Origin: Moorena sp. SIO3H5
GTDB taxonomy: Bacteria > Cyanobacteriota > Cyanobacteriia > Cyanobacteriales > Coleofasciculaceae
Length of the DNA stretch: 32,802 bases
Reading direction: 5' to 3'
NCBI RefSeq assembly: GCF_010692395.1
Contig: NZ_JAAHHS010000048.1
Location: 1-32,802 of the forward strand
In this document: piece by piece, positions 23,948 through 32,802 of the stretch
Layout: every line of letters begins with the position of its first letter
How positions within the stretch are numbered: the stretch's first letter is position 1
Notes under the pieces: generated by a model
Database searches by the model: none
Told to the model about the DNA's origin: nothing
The model's input: the letters and a program-made list of their open reading frames with translations, nothing else
Translations under genes and position numbers: made by a program

Positions 23948-25201
23948 CTAGGCTTTAAATACAATAGCTGGATCAATACGAGTCACCTTTTGGATAGCGA
24001 ACAAACCCGAAGTTACACACATTACCACAGTTATACCAAAAACACCTGTGGCAGATAGTGGCGTGATCAAAAGGATAATTCCTTTTGATTTAACCCATAC
24101 ACTCAACCCCCAGCAAAGTAGCATACCAGGCACATAACCAAGAACAGCCATCCACAATGCTTGTTCGACAATAACACTATAAATAAACCGATCCGGTGCG
24201 CCCATCGCTTTTAGGGTACCAAACTCTTTGATATGGTCAGAAACTGAGGCGTAGAGAATCTGAGTGACAACTACTATGCCAACAATCACTCCCACAGCAG
24301 CACCTAGACCCAATACAAAACCAACACCTGTTCGCACCTGCCAGTAATTTCGGGTCTTGCGTGCCATTTCAACCTTTGTATAAGCACGAGTCCCGGGTAA
24401 AGCAGCTTCTAAATTCTGTTTGAGTTGCTCAAGATCCTGACCTAGTTTAGCCTTTACCATGATATAGGTAATGGGGTCTGTCAGGGTCAAAGGTGTAGGT
24501 TCAGGAATCTCCGACTCATCATACTTATTCAAAGACTTTGACTTTTCGTAAATAGTGGTACACTGCAAATTATCTGAAGATTCTACAGTGCAGTTAAGCT
24601 TAGAGGTATAGCTTGTGTTGATATAGGTATTGGCATTTTCTAAGGAAGCAAATAAGAATGGGCTAGCTACAAGGGATTGACTATCTGTGGTTAAGCCGAC
24701 CAATCGAGCAGGCAAGAAGTTAACCGTAGCGGTATCACCGATATCTCTGAGATTGAGCGTCGGTAATCTGCTTTGATCCACCATAATCGTATAAGGATCC
24801 TGAAGGGTCTTCAGTCTACCCCGAGTGATTGTTCCGGGTTGGAACAGTGTTCCCTCTAGGTCAAATCCAATCAACTTAACAGGACTGGTATCTCCCTTAA
24901 GAGGACGCCATCGACCTGACCCCATCAGTAGTGCTTCTGCTCGCTCTACACCTTTGACTCGTTGAGCCTGATCCAGCTGATTCTTTAAAAGTGGCTCAGT
25001 TAGCTCAAACTGAACCATTCGCTCAGAACTTACCCATATATCGGCCTCGGAACCCTCAATCAGAAGAACTGTAGAGCGAGTGAAGCCGTTGAGCAGACCA
25101 GTTTGAATGGTTACTAGGCTAACGGCAAACATAATTCCTGCTTGAGCGACCAGAAAGCGAGGGATGTCTGCCCAGAGGTTTTTGCGAGCAATAGAGACCA
25201 T
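23948..25201 (-). CDS. DevC-type ABC transporter permease (MacB/FtsX fold)
   Basis: The 417-residue permease has an N-terminal membrane segment (~15-37), a large extracytoplasmic domain (~38-285) and three C-terminal membrane segments; HIKEFGTLKAMGAP is the cytoplasmic coupling segment typical of MacB/FtsX permeases. The N terminus (MVSIARKNLWADIPRFLVAQAGIMFAVSLVTIQTGLLNGF) and the ADIWVSSERMVQFELTEPL segment match DevC of the DevBCA exporters, which work with a DevB membrane-fusion protein and a DevA ATPase through a TolC-type channel. Neither partner is in the window. The frame allows a TTG start at 25216, but the ATG at 25201 gives the family N terminus. It is convergent with the NB-ARC gene. 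Confidence 0.85.
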   Translation of the reverse strand: MVSIARKNLWADIPRFLVAQAGIMFAVSLVTIQTGLLNGFTRSTVLLIEGSEADIWVSSERMVQFELTEPLLKNQLDQAQRVKGVERAEALLMGSGRWRPLKGDTSPVKLIGFDLEGTLFQPGTITRGRLKTLQDPYTIMVDQSRLPTLNLRDIGDTATVNFLPARLVGLTTDSQSLVASPFLFASLENANTYINTSYTSKLNCTVESSDNLQCTTIYEKSKSLNKYDESEIPEPTPLTLTDPITYIMVKAKLGQDLEQLKQNLEAALPGTRAYTKVEMARKTRNYWQVRTGVGFVLGLGAAVGVIVGIVVVTQILYASVSDHIKEFGTLKAMGAPDRFIYSVIVEQALWMAVLGYVPGMLLCWGLSVWVKSKGIILLITPLSATGVFGITVVMCVTSGLFAIQKVTRIDPAIVFKA

Positions 25202-25890
25202 AGAAGATGATGCCAAGAGAACGGTTAAGTAATATCACGTCCGAGAGCTTATAAATTGTAAGGTGTGGGTTTTTGGTAATTGTTATTTCTCCCAACCTTG
25301 GTACGAAGAAGGCCTGATCCCAAGCGTCAGCCACGAAAACTAGTCTATGGGCTGACTCTATGGGCTGACTCTTTTGATTGAAAAAGCGCGTCCTTCACTG
25401 AATAGGGTAAGGGTTTTATAGTCTTAGTGCTTCCTTGGTGAATGCTTAAAGTCAACCTCATAAAGGCAGTGTAGCTCATAGAGTTTTAATTAACTAACAC
25501 TAACGAGCCAGTAAATTTTTGTAAATCCCTGCCAAGATGGCAACATGGCTCAGTGTTAAAAGTGATACATTTCAGTAGTTTTCTGGCATAGAAGGTCATC
25601 AATAATCAAAAACTTCAGTCAATGCGTAAATACCCCATAGTCTCTTTCGTGTAATTTGTGTAAACTCACGGATACGTCAACCTTATAAAATTCTGTAGCA
25701 TTGAGCTAGCAGTTACCTGATCAATCATATTTTACTTGTGCATCTCGGTGAAAGTCTTTAACTGTTCCCGGTGTTTTTTCTTGCCTATGGTTAAGAGAGG
25801 CTCTTCCCAATTGGCAAATCCCATCCGCTAATAGGCAACACTAGGACTTCGGAGTTTTGCTGACAACGGCAATCAGGTAAACCAAAGGCA
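25202..25890. other. Spacer between devC-like gene and pix operon
   Basis: This holds the divergent promoters of the permease and the pixG-like gene. No coding signal was found. A 13-bp tandem duplication lies at 25345-25370. The region immediately upstream of 25891 has an AAAGG sequence suited to the second of two adjacent ATG codons. Confidence 0.5.
25345..25370. repeat. Tandem duplication, 2 x CTATGGGCTGACT
   Basis: Two perfect adjacent 13-bp copies lie in the spacer upstream of the permease gene. Confidence 0.85.
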
Positions 25891-27093
25891 ATGATGGCGA
25901 TAGAACAAAATTATCCTCTAATTCCAATCAAAGAGTTTACTTCCGTCAAACAAGCTGGGTTGTTTGAAATTTTGAAGCAGCCTCGGTTTAGCGGTCAACT
26001 CATTCTAAGTGATCCTAGTAAACAAGAATGGATATTTCACATTTATATGGGTCGCCTCATGTATGCTACCGGAGGAACTCATCCAGTCAGACGGTGGCGT
26101 AGAAACCTACTCATTCACTGTCCTCAGACATCTGCTCAGCTTTCATCACTGCAAGACGATCTAGCTAATACCAATTGGGAAGATGTCAATGTCTGTTGGG
26201 ACTATCATTTGCTATGCCTATGGGTAGATCTGCACAAGGTTACCCGTGATCAAGCTATCAAAATGATTCAGTCTGTCATGGTAGAAATACTTTTTGATGT
26301 TACCCAAGGCATGCAGATCACCTATCAAATCAAACCAGATTCATCATCATCATCATTCTTTAAACCACTGGTCTTGATTGACGCAGAGCAAGTGATTCAT
26401 GAAGCTGATCAACTTTGGGAAGCTTGGCAAAGTGCTCGTGTAGCAGACCGCTTCCCTAATCGGGCACCAATAATCAGGCAGCCCGAGCAACTGAGAGTTA
26501 AAACATCCCCTCAGGCTTATCAAACTATGACCAAGCTGTTGAATGGACAATATACCCTACGAGACTTGGCCATACTAATGAAACGGGATACTAGGGCAGT
26601 TACTCTCTCCATTCTGCCTCACCTGCAATCAGGATTAGTCGAACTGATAGATATTCCGGATTTACCTGCTCCAGTTTCGCTACCTCCAAACGAAACATCG
26701 GTAAAAACTGTTCCTGAGCAGAAACCTTTGATTGCCTGTGTGGATGATAGTCCCCTGATCTGCCAAAGCATGGAAAAAATTCTTACCTCAGAAGGCTATC
26801 GCTTTGTGGCTATTAATGATGCACTTAGGGCGATCGCTACTTTGTTAGCTACTAAGCCAGAGTTGATATTTTTAGATCTGGTCATGCCAAATGCTAATGG
26901 TTATGAAATTTGTGGTCAATTGCGTAGGCTCTCCTTTTTCCGCAATACTCCGATTGTAATTTTGACTGGTAACGACGGCATCATCGACCGTGTGAGAGCT
27001 AAGATGGTTGGCTCCTCAGATTTTATGAGTAAACCCATCAATCCTGAAGAGGTATTGAAAGTTATCATTAAACATCTTAAACAAGTTAATTAG
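25891..27093 (+). CDS. pixG: PatA-type response regulator (PixG/PilG-like)
   Basis: The 400-residue protein has an N-terminal PATAN-type domain (~1-160, FEILKQPRFSGQLILSDPSKQEWIFHIYMGRLMYATGG), a middle region (~165-255), and a C-terminal receiver (~278-397). The receiver keeps the acidic pair D285/D286, phosphoacceptor D329 (FLDLVMP), T359 and K381. PatA-type regulators are the output or coupling proteins of cyanobacterial Che-like phototaxis systems and connect to type IV pili; PatA itself affects heterocyst pattern. It is the first gene of a cluster in the order of Synechocystis pixG-H-I-J1-J2-L. Two ATGs are adjacent (25891 and 25894); the second has better Shine-Dalgarno spacing. PilG/HmpA-type paralogues are the alternative names. 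Confidence 0.87.
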   Translation: MMAIEQNYPLIPIKEFTSVKQAGLFEILKQPRFSGQLILSDPSKQEWIFHIYMGRLMYATGGTHPVRRWRRNLLIHCPQTSAQLSSLQDDLANTNWEDVNVCWDYHLLCLWVDLHKVTRDQAIKMIQSVMVEILFDVTQGMQITYQIKPDSSSSSFFKPLVLIDAEQVIHEADQLWEAWQSARVADRFPNRAPIIRQPEQLRVKTSPQAYQTMTKLLNGQYTLRDLAILMKRDTRAVTLSILPHLQSGLVELIDIPDLPAPVSLPPNETSVKTVPEQKPLIACVDDSPLICQSMEKILTSEGYRFVAINDALRAIATLLATKPELIFLDLVMPNANGYEICGQLRRLSFFRNTPIVILTGNDGIIDRVRAKMVGSSDFMSKPINPEEVLKVIIKHLKQVN

Positions 27094-27194
27094 CATTGAC
27101 TAGATAACCAAAATTTAAGTATTTACAAAAAAATACCTTTAAACACTTGCTTATCTGCTTATAATTTTATAGTTATTTAAAAAATCGGAGAAAA

Positions 27195-27560
27195 ATGGTT
27201 ACCGCATTAATTGTTGAAGATTCATTAACAGATCTAGAAATCTTCAGAGGTTATCTCAAGCAAAATGGATTTAATGTATTAACTGCCAATAATGGATCAG
27301 AAGCCCTAGAAAAAATTAGCAGTAATCAGCTTGATTTGATTGTCCTTGATGTTGTGCTTCCAGATCGCAGTGGTTTTGAAATTTGTCGAACCCTTAAAAA
27401 TGAAGCTAAGACAAGCCAAATTCCTGTGATAATATGCTCCACCAAAGATACTGAAATGGATAAATTTTGGGCGTTAAAGCAGGGAGCAGATGCTTACCTG
27501 TATAAGCCTGTTGATCACGCAGAACTCCTAAAAATCATTAAACAACTGGTCAAGGGCTAA
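27195..27560 (+). CDS. pixH: CheY-like single-domain response regulator (PixH-like)
   Basis: The 121-residue receiver has the acidic residues E8/D9, phosphoacceptor D52 (LIVLDVVLPD), S82 in place of the usual Thr/Ser, and K104 (YLYKPVD). There is no output domain. It lies 101 bases after pixG and 29 bases before the CheW gene, with a GGAG Shine-Dalgarno. In pix/pil systems two regulators, the PatA type and the CheY type, compete for phosphate from the CheA hybrid and influence pilus extension motors. Confidence 0.88.
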   Translation: MVTALIVEDSLTDLEIFRGYLKQNGFNVLTANNGSEALEKISSNQLDLIVLDVVLPDRSGFEICRTLKNEAKTSQIPVIICSTKDTEMDKFWALKQGADAYLYKPVDHAELLKIIKQLVKG

Positions 27561-27589
27561 ATCTGAGATATAAAAAAAGAGAGATCATC

Positions 27590-28135
27590 ATGGTGTCCAA
27601 GTTTATCCCAGCTTCAGCTTCCCCATCATCAGCGACAGAAACTGCTGCCAATGAAATTAGACAGCAGTTTCTGCGGTTTCATCTAGTACCTGATACTACT
27701 GCTTTAATGCCAATTAATCAGCTGACTGAAGTGCTGACTATTGGTGTTGGTCAAATTATTCCAATTGCCCATATGCCACCTTGGGTGATGGGTGTTTACA
27801 ACTGGCGGGGTGAAGTTCTTTGGATGGTCGATCTCGGACACATTGTGGGATTAACTCCTTGGCATCAGCAACCGGTAAACACATCACAGTACACCTCCTT
27901 AGTGTTGCATATCCAGTCTCATGATCCTAAGTCCATTAAATACAACCAAATGCTAGGGTTGGTCGTCAACCGGGTAGAGGACATTGAATGGTGCAATCCT
28001 GATTTGATTCATCCTCTCCCATCATCAAGCATGAATCCTGAATTGGCCAAGTTTTTACAGGGATATTGGCTGAAACATGGTGGTGAAATGCTAGTAGTTT
28101 TTGATGGCAAACTAATTTTTGATACCAAGTTTTAA
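27590..28135 (+). CDS. pixI: CheW-like adaptor protein (PixI-like)
   Basis: This 181-residue CheW-domain protein contains RFHLVPDTTALMPINQLTEVLTIGVGQIIPIAHMPPWVMGVYNWRGEVLWMVDLGHIVGL, the classic CheW core (PxxP around the fold and the N-W-R-G-E/V-D-L elements), and the C-terminal LGLVVNRVEDIEW segment. CheW docks the kinase CheA to chemoreceptor tips. It lies between the CheY and chemoreceptor genes, as in pix and pil loci. The first ~25 residues are a low-complexity Ser/Ala-rich leader. The start ATG at 27590 follows an AGAGAG purine run. Confidence 0.88.
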   Translation: MVSKFIPASASPSSATETAANEIRQQFLRFHLVPDTTALMPINQLTEVLTIGVGQIIPIAHMPPWVMGVYNWRGEVLWMVDLGHIVGLTPWHQQPVNTSQYTSLVLHIQSHDPKSIKYNQMLGLVVNRVEDIEWCNPDLIHPLPSSSMNPELAKFLQGYWLKHGGEMLVVFDGKLIFDTKF

Positions 28136-28240
28136 TCCTACTATTAAGCGACGGAAACCTGAACATATTATTCGATAATCAATAATAAAAACTAATTATA
28201 ATATATAAAAAAATCTGGGATAAAAAATAAGTTTTTAATT

Positions 28241-31200
28241 ATGAAAAAAAACAATAATAATCTTAATTTAAATAACAATAATAATGAGATGGTAAAATCA
28301 AAAATTCCCCTCGTAAAAACACTTTTGCCTGAGTCAACTATTTCTAACGTTAACTTGCGGGTTGTTCAAGAGTTAACAGAAACTGAGACCGAGATTAGGC
28401 ATTTGCCAGAACAAGATATCAACCCAGGAGATCAGCTTCTGGAAATGGTTGAAACTGAAAAAAAAAATCAGAGGAATAAAAATACTCTCAGCCGCCAGTT
28501 GTTGACAACGATTATGCCAACGGTATTGATTCCTCTGACTCTGGCTAGCCTAGTAAGTTACAGAATTGTTCACGACCATGACAAAGAGCGAAATAAATTA
28601 CAGCAGCAAGAGCAAGCTCTAATTGCTGGTGAAGCAGCTAGCCAACTGATTAAGGATACCTTTACCGTACCCACCTTATTAGCTAGTAATCCTTTAGTCA
28701 TCAATGCAGCTCATGCTGGTAGCAAAACCGCAGAACAGCAAGAACTTCAGAAACTGGCTATTCACGAGATTGAATTACGTTTTCAAAACACAAAGCTCCT
28801 CAAACCCAATCCACAACTCAATCGTTACTTAAAGAGAATCGTCAAGGATGTAGGTCTAGGGGAATTATTTGTCACTGACCGCTATGGGTACAACATTGCT
28901 TATAGTAATCTCACCTCTGACTTTGTGCAAAGGGATGAAAACTGGTGGCAACAAGCCAAGCTTCAAGGGCGTTGGGTCAGTGAACTGGACTTTGATGATT
29001 CAGCTAATATCTTTGGTTTTGATCTAGCTCAGGCCATCAAGGATCCTCAATCAGGAGAATTTCTTGGGGTGATTAAAGCTGTGCTACCCATGAATCAATT
29101 AGAGCAACTTTTCCCTTATCTAGAACATATCGGATTGATGGGTTCCCAACAAGTGCAGCTGATAGACACTAGCCAAGGCATGGTAATTAGTACCCTCACC
29201 CCTGAAGGTAGTCTGGATGAGGAGGAGATCATTGGGGGTGAAGCGATTTGGGAAATTGCTAAGTTTTTAGTCAAGGCACCAAGCCAGCTAACTATTAATA
29301 CTAAGCAAGACTTCAATAGTTTCAAAGCTAAGTATTCACTAAACGAAGCAAGACTTTCGACCTATACGAATAAAACGGGAAAGCAGGTAAAAATTGTTTA
29401 CTTCCTCTATAAAAATAAGTTCTATACCATTGTCACTAACCCACACACGGATTGGGTATCTGTTGCTTCTGTGGACAAATCAGAACAGCAAAACGCTGGT
29501 AATGAGTTAATTGTAGCGTTTGTCTTCATAGCCCTAGGCTTGGGAGCAGTGACTCTGATCGTTGTTCTGCTTTTATCCCGCCGCCTATCTGCTCCTCTAG
29601 GTCAATTATCTGATACAGCCAAGGAAGTGGCTGCAGGTAATTTAGATGCGATTGCTCAACCGAGTGGTAGCGCAGAAACCCAAACCTTGGCTCACACCTT
29701 TAATAACTTAGTAGCCCGGATTAAACTTCTGGTACAAGACCAAAGCCTTGAGGCTAAGCGTGCTAAACAACTCAAAGACATTACGATTCAGCTAACTCAA
29801 GCCCTTGGCTTCCAAGAGATCCTGGATATGGTAGTCCAAGGGAGCAGAGAAGGGCTGGATGCGGATCGAGTTGTTGTCTATCGCTTTGACCCTAATTGGA
29901 AAGGTACTGTCATTGCTGAATCCGTGGCTGCGGGTTGGCCCCAGGCTCTCGGTGCGGAAATTGCTGACCCTTGCTTTGCAAAGGATTACGTGGATAAGTA
30001 CATCCAAGGTCGAGTTAAGGCAACAACCAATATTTATGAAGCTGGTCTGACCAGGTGTCACCTGAAACAGTTAGAACCCTTTGCTGTCAAAGCCAATTTA
30101 GTTACCCCAATTGTCGTTGAAGGGGAACTCTTAGGCTTATTAATTGCTCACCAATGCAGTGAACCTCGAGCCTGGCAAGCTTCGGAAATCGATTTTTTAA
30201 CCCAAGTAGCTAACCAAGTAGGACTCACCCTTGACCGCATCAACCTCTTGGAACAGCAAAGAATTGCTGAAGCCGAGCAACGAACTGCTAAAGAGCAGCT
30301 TCAAAAACGAGCACTGGAATTGCTGATGGAAGTAGACCCAGTTAGTAAAGGAGACCTCTCGATCCGTGCCCGTGTGACCGCCGATGAATTGGGAACTGTA
30401 GCTGATTCCTACAACGCTACCATTGAAAGCTTGCGGAAACTGGTGGTGCAAGTGCAACAGGCAACGAAGCAAGTTACCACCACCACTACTCAAGATGAAG
30501 CAGCGATTCGAGAACTATCAACGGAAGCCTTACGACAGTCGGAGGAAATTACTGCAGCCTTACAACGAATTCAAGATATGACCAGTTCAACTCAAGCTGT
30601 GGCTGCTAGAGCCTCTGAAGCTGAAGCTGCAGTTAAACAAGCGGCTCAGACAGTCGAAGCTGGGGATACTGCTATGAACCGCACTGTGGAAGGCTTTATG
30701 GCGATTCGGGAAACTGTAGGCAGCACTGCCAAGAAGGTCAAACGCCTTGGGGAATCCTCCCAAAAGATTTCTAAAGTGGTTAACCTGATTAGTAACTTTG
30801 CAGCTCAAACCAACTTGCTAGCGTTAAATGCTTCTATTGAGGCAGCTCGTGCTGGGGAAGAAGGTCGAGGCTTTGCTGTGGTTGCTGATGAAGTGCGAGC
30901 CTTAGCCCATCAATCAGCAGAAGCAACGGCAGAAATCGAAAAAATTGTGGCACAAATCCAAATGGAAACCAATGAGGTAGTATCTGCCATGGAAGCTGGT
31001 ACTGAACAAGTGGTAGGAGGAACGAAACTGGTAGATGACACCAGGCAGAGTTTGAATCAAATCACTGCAGTAATGGTCAAGATTAATGAGTTGGTCGAAG
31101 CGATCGCTACGGTAACTGTTGAGCAAACTCAAACGAGCGAATCAGTGACTCAGACTATGACTAATGTGGCAGCGATCGCTAATCATACTTCCATAGAAGC

Positions 31201-31285
31201 GTTGCAAGTATCCCACTCGTTTAAACAACTGCTTACAGTTGCCGAGCAACTGCAAGATAGTGTAGGCAAGTTCAAGGTGAGTTAG
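28241..31285 (+). CDS. pixJ: Chemoreceptor with DXCF cyanobacteriochrome GAF domain (PixJ1-like phototaxis receptor)
   Basis: The 1014-residue receptor begins with an Asn-rich tail. TM1 (~88-110), a Cache-like periplasmic domain (~111-420) and TM2 (~422-447) precede a HAMP (~447-500). The single GAF domain (~523-670) has DPCF (D576-C578) and the canonical CH (C606-H607). The cysteines are 28 residues apart, as I recall for TePixJ (C494/C522), where both hold a phycoviolobilin-type chromophore for blue/green switching. A second HAMP-like segment (~700-745) and the MCP signalling domain follow, with the hairpin tip region [24 protein letters not shown] (~866-889). Light would change CheA activity via PixI and so steer pilus-driven phototaxis. 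Synechocystis PixJ1 has two GAF domains; this has one. A non-photoactive GAF that kept the cysteines cannot be excluded. Confidence 0.88.
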   Translation: MKKNNNNLNLNNNNNEMVKSKIPLVKTLLPESTISNVNLRVVQELTETETEIRHLPEQDINPGDQLLEMVETEKKNQRNKNTLSRQLLTTIMPTVLIPLTLASLVSYRIVHDHDKERNKLQQQEQALIAGEAASQLIKDTFTVPTLLASNPLVINAAHAGSKTAEQQELQKLAIHEIELRFQNTKLLKPNPQLNRYLKRIVKDVGLGELFVTDRYGYNIAYSNLTSDFVQRDENWWQQAKLQGRWVSELDFDDSANIFGFDLAQAIKDPQSGEFLGVIKAVLPMNQLEQLFPYLEHIGLMGSQQVQLIDTSQGMVISTLTPEGSLDEEEIIGGEAIWEIAKFLVKAPSQLTINTKQDFNSFKAKYSLNEARLSTYTNKTGKQVKIVYFLYKNKFYTIVTNPHTDWVSVASVDKSEQQNAGNELIVAFVFIALGLGAVTLIVVLLLSRRLSAPLGQLSDTAKEVAAGNLDAIAQPSGSAETQTLAHTFNNLVARIKLLVQDQSLEAKRAKQLKDITIQLTQALGFQEILDMVVQGSREGLDADRVVVYRFDPNWKGTVIAESVAAGWPQALGAEIADPCFAKDYVDKYIQGRVKATTNIYEAGLTRCHLKQLEPFAVKANLVTPIVVEGELLGLLIAHQCSEPRAWQASEIDFLTQVANQVGLTLDRINLLEQQRIAEAEQRTAKEQLQKRALELLMEVDPVSKGDLSIRARVTADELGTVADSYNATIESLRKLVVQVQQATKQVTTTTTQDEAAIRELSTEALRQSEEITAALQRIQDMTSSTQAVAARASEAEAAVKQAAQTVEAGDTAMNRTVEGFMAIRETVGSTAKKVKRLGESSQKISKVVNLISNFAAQTNLLALNASIEAARAGEEGRGFAVVADEVRALAHQSAEATAEIEKIVAQIQMETNEVVSAMEAGTEQVVGGTKLVDDTRQSLNQITAVMVKINELVEAIATVTVEQTQTSESVTQTMTNVAAIANHTSIEALQVSHSFKQLLTVAEQLQDSVGKFKVS

Positions 31286-31296
31286 TGTTGTTAGTT

Positions 31297-31335
31297 AATT
31301 GTTAATGTTTAATTGTTAATGTTTAATTGTTAATT
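31297..31335. repeat. Tandem repeat of AATTGTTAATGTTT (2.8 copies)
   Basis: Units at 31297-31310 and 31311-31324 are perfect, and a partial third runs to 31335. The repeat begins 11 bases after the pixJ stop codon. Confidence 0.85.
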
Positions 31336-31371
31336 ACCATTTTCAAAGTAACTGTGTTCTCAACAAGATTG

Positions 31372-31491
31372 ATGGGGAATTCTGTGATTGTAACTCCTAA
31401 AATTTATCAGTCACCCCGAGTTAGGCAATGGTGGCAGCGATGTCCAAACCCTGGGTGTCTTCACAACGAGAAACTACCTATTTTTAATTAA
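31372..31491 (+). CDS. Possible 39-residue small protein between the two chemoreceptors
   Basis: An open frame from ATG 31372 to TAA 31491 encodes a basic peptide with QWWQRCPNPGC (two cysteines five residues apart). The upstream Shine-Dalgarno is poor and I recognise no family. It could be a real small protein, a fragment of a lost gene, or chance. It ends 13 bases before the next receptor. Confidence 0.25.
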   Translation: MGNSVIVTPKIYQSPRVRQWWQRCPNPGCLHNEKLPIFN

Positions 31492-31504
31492 TTGGGCGTA
31501 TTCC

Positions 31505-32802
31505 ATGACTCAAATCCCTCCCCAGAATAACTCCCTTAAGGATAACAATGGTCACCAGATTGATATTCATGATATTAAATTATCAGATAAATTGTCTAAT
31601 AAATTATCTGATAATGGTCATACTGGCACTCACCAAACTTTTAACCTGTCAACATCTACCCTGAAAACAAAACTGGGTAAATCACTGCTACCACTACCTA
31701 AGTTAATCCAGTCAAAGCTTGCAGGACCCCAAAGACTTCCATCTTTATTTTTGAAATGGTTTTATAACGTACCCATACAAGGGAAGCAGCTTCTAGCCTT
31801 GTTCACGTCAGAAGTGATCTCCGTGGTTGGCTTAGCAGGTGTGGGGGCTTTTTTGATTATTACAGGAGGTCGTGCTCAGTTAATCAACCAAGCCAAATCC
31901 GAATTGGCGGTTATGGATATTATCTATAATATCAAAATTAATCAGATGGGGTTTGGCTTTCGGGGACAATCTGACAATAGCGCAATTATTAAAGCGGTTC
32001 AAACCCATGCTCAAGGCAAACCCTTAACCCCTGGTTTGTTCAAAGAAGTGAAAGATATTCTCCAGCAAGAAATCCAGACTCGTCGGATTGAATATGCCAC
32101 GTTGGTGGGAAAGGATCGACGAATTCTTGTCAATGCTAATTCTGATCGAACTGCGGAGTTTTTCGATCCCAATGACTTAGTCAGTCAGGTTCTGGAAAAT
32201 CCTCAGCAAATTAAAACCAGTGAACTGGTCAGCTGGTCTGAGGTTGCTCAAGAGTCTCCCTTCCTACCTGCTGGGATTGTCGAGCAAAACAATCTGTTGA
32301 TTCGCTACACCGTCACACCGGTTAGAACCACCGACACAGGGGCAGTTTTGGGAGTACTGATTTCTGGGGATATTGTCAATGGCAAGCTGCCTATCGTCGA
32401 GGATACCCTAAAGTCTTTTGGGGGAGGTTATAGTGCGGTATATTTACGTCAACCCGATGGTCAATTCCTCTTGGCAACTGCCTTAGACCAGGGTAAAAGT
32501 ACCAATTTAGCAGAAGCTCAACCGAACGTCTTCTTGCGCGATACCCCTTTCCTGAATCAAGCGGTAACAGCTCAGGGTAATCCAATTACCAAACGCATCA
32601 AGATAGGGAGGCAAACCTATACAGTGGCTGCCAAGACGCTAAATAATTTTAATGGTAAGCCAGTTGCCCTTTTGGTAAGGGGAACCTCAGAAGCTCAACT
32701 AAACTTCCTGCTCACCGACAACCTACTGTTACAGTTGTTAGTAGTGATTTTGGCTTTGACTGCTGATATATTACTAGCTATTCTGCTAGGACGAGCCATT
32801 GC
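31505..32802 (+). CDS. Second chemoreceptor, N-terminal part (PixJ2/PilJ-like; 3' end outside window)
   Basis: The frame is open from ATG 31505 to the window end (432 codons). After a polar ~95-residue cytoplasmic tail comes KWFYNVPIQGKQLLALFTSEVISVVGLAGVGAFLIITGG (TM1, ~103-125). A periplasmic sensor region follows with NIKINQMGFGFRGQSDN, an element I associate with cyanobacterial PilJ-type receptors; then ALLVRGTSEAQLNFLL and TM2 (LLLQLLVVILALTADILLAILLG) at the window edge. HAMP and MCP signalling domains should follow. In Synechocystis the second receptor pixJ2 sits at this place, before the CheA hybrid pixL. No GAF domain is seen in the available part. A histidine kinase with the same sensor region is a less likely alternative. 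Confidence 0.75.
   Translation, partial: MTQIPPQNNSLKDNNGHQIDIHDIKLSDKLSNKLSDNGHTGTHQTFNLSTSTLKTKLGKSLLPLPKLIQSKLAGPQRLPSLFLKWFYNVPIQGKQLLALFTSEVISVVGLAGVGAFLIITGGRAQLINQAKSELAVMDIIYNIKINQMGFGFRGQSDNSAIIKAVQTHAQGKPLTPGLFKEVKDILQQEIQTRRIEYATLVGKDRRILVNANSDRTAEFFDPNDLVSQVLENPQQIKTSELVSWSEVAQESPFLPAGIVEQNNLLIRYTVTPVRTTDTGAVLGVLISGDIVNGKLPIVEDTLKSFGGGYSAVYLRQPDGQFLLATALDQGKSTNLAEAQPNVFLRDTPFLNQAVTAQGNPITKRIKIGRQTYTVAAKTLNNFNGKPVALLVRGTSEAQLNFLLTDNLLLQLLVVILALTADILLAILLGRAI

Overview
The window comes from a cyanobacterium, most likely a filamentous one. The evidence is the repeated octamer GCGATCGC (HIP1; for example at 3709, 22414 and 22492), cyanobacterium-specific proteins (a DUF2555-type protein beside coaBC, a PatA-type response regulator, a cyanobacteriochrome chemoreceptor, DevC) and long spacers rich in palindromic repeats. 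The spacers and the many STAND/WD40 ATPases resemble large-genome genera such as Moorena, but that placement is an inference.

Layout. 1-2881: the tail of an SPFH/band-7 protein with two terminator hairpins, a small conserved protein, a Fur-family regulator (probably Zur), and purS-purQ. 3300-5807: an arsenic island on the + strand, comprising a small nitrogen-starvation-type protein, arsR, then arsI-aqpS-arsC behind a near-perfect ArsR operator. It has no arsB or acr3 pump. The gene set fits As(V) reduction by ArsC, C-As bond cleavage by ArsI, and exit of As(III) through the AqpS channel. 5852-7305: coaBC and its small upstream partner on the - strand. 7563-7976: a relic of class I fructose-bisphosphate aldolase, with the 5' end and what may be its old terminator kept and most of the coding sequence gone. 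8435-9730: a carboxyl-terminal processing protease.

10207-17745: a 1733-residue TPR / STAND-ATPase / 14-WD40 protein and an AAA-type ATPase, both on the - strand and separated by 1 kb of repeat-rich DNA. 18182-21431: ftsQ, ftsZ and a single-pass coiled-coil protein. 22352-23739: a 13-codon leader overlapping an NB-ARC ATPase that has an altered Walker B and no sensor domain. 23948-25201: an orphan DevC-type ABC permease.

25891-32802 (end): a chemotaxis-like phototaxis operon. Its order is PatA-type regulator, CheY, CheW, a chemoreceptor with one GAF domain, then a second chemoreceptor cut by the window edge. This is the order pixG-H-I-J1-J2 of the Synechocystis tax1 locus. The GAF domain has both cysteines of a DXCF cyanobacteriochrome at the spacing of TePixJ, so it is probably a blue/green light sensor steering type IV pilus motility. 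A CheA hybrid (pixL) would be expected just beyond the window.

The strongest observations are the DXCF photoreceptor, the pump-less arsenic operon with its operator, the STAND gene that has absorbed two copies of a genomic palindrome read in two frames, and the leader-coupled NB-ARC gene. No tRNA, rRNA, CRISPR array or intact transposase was found.
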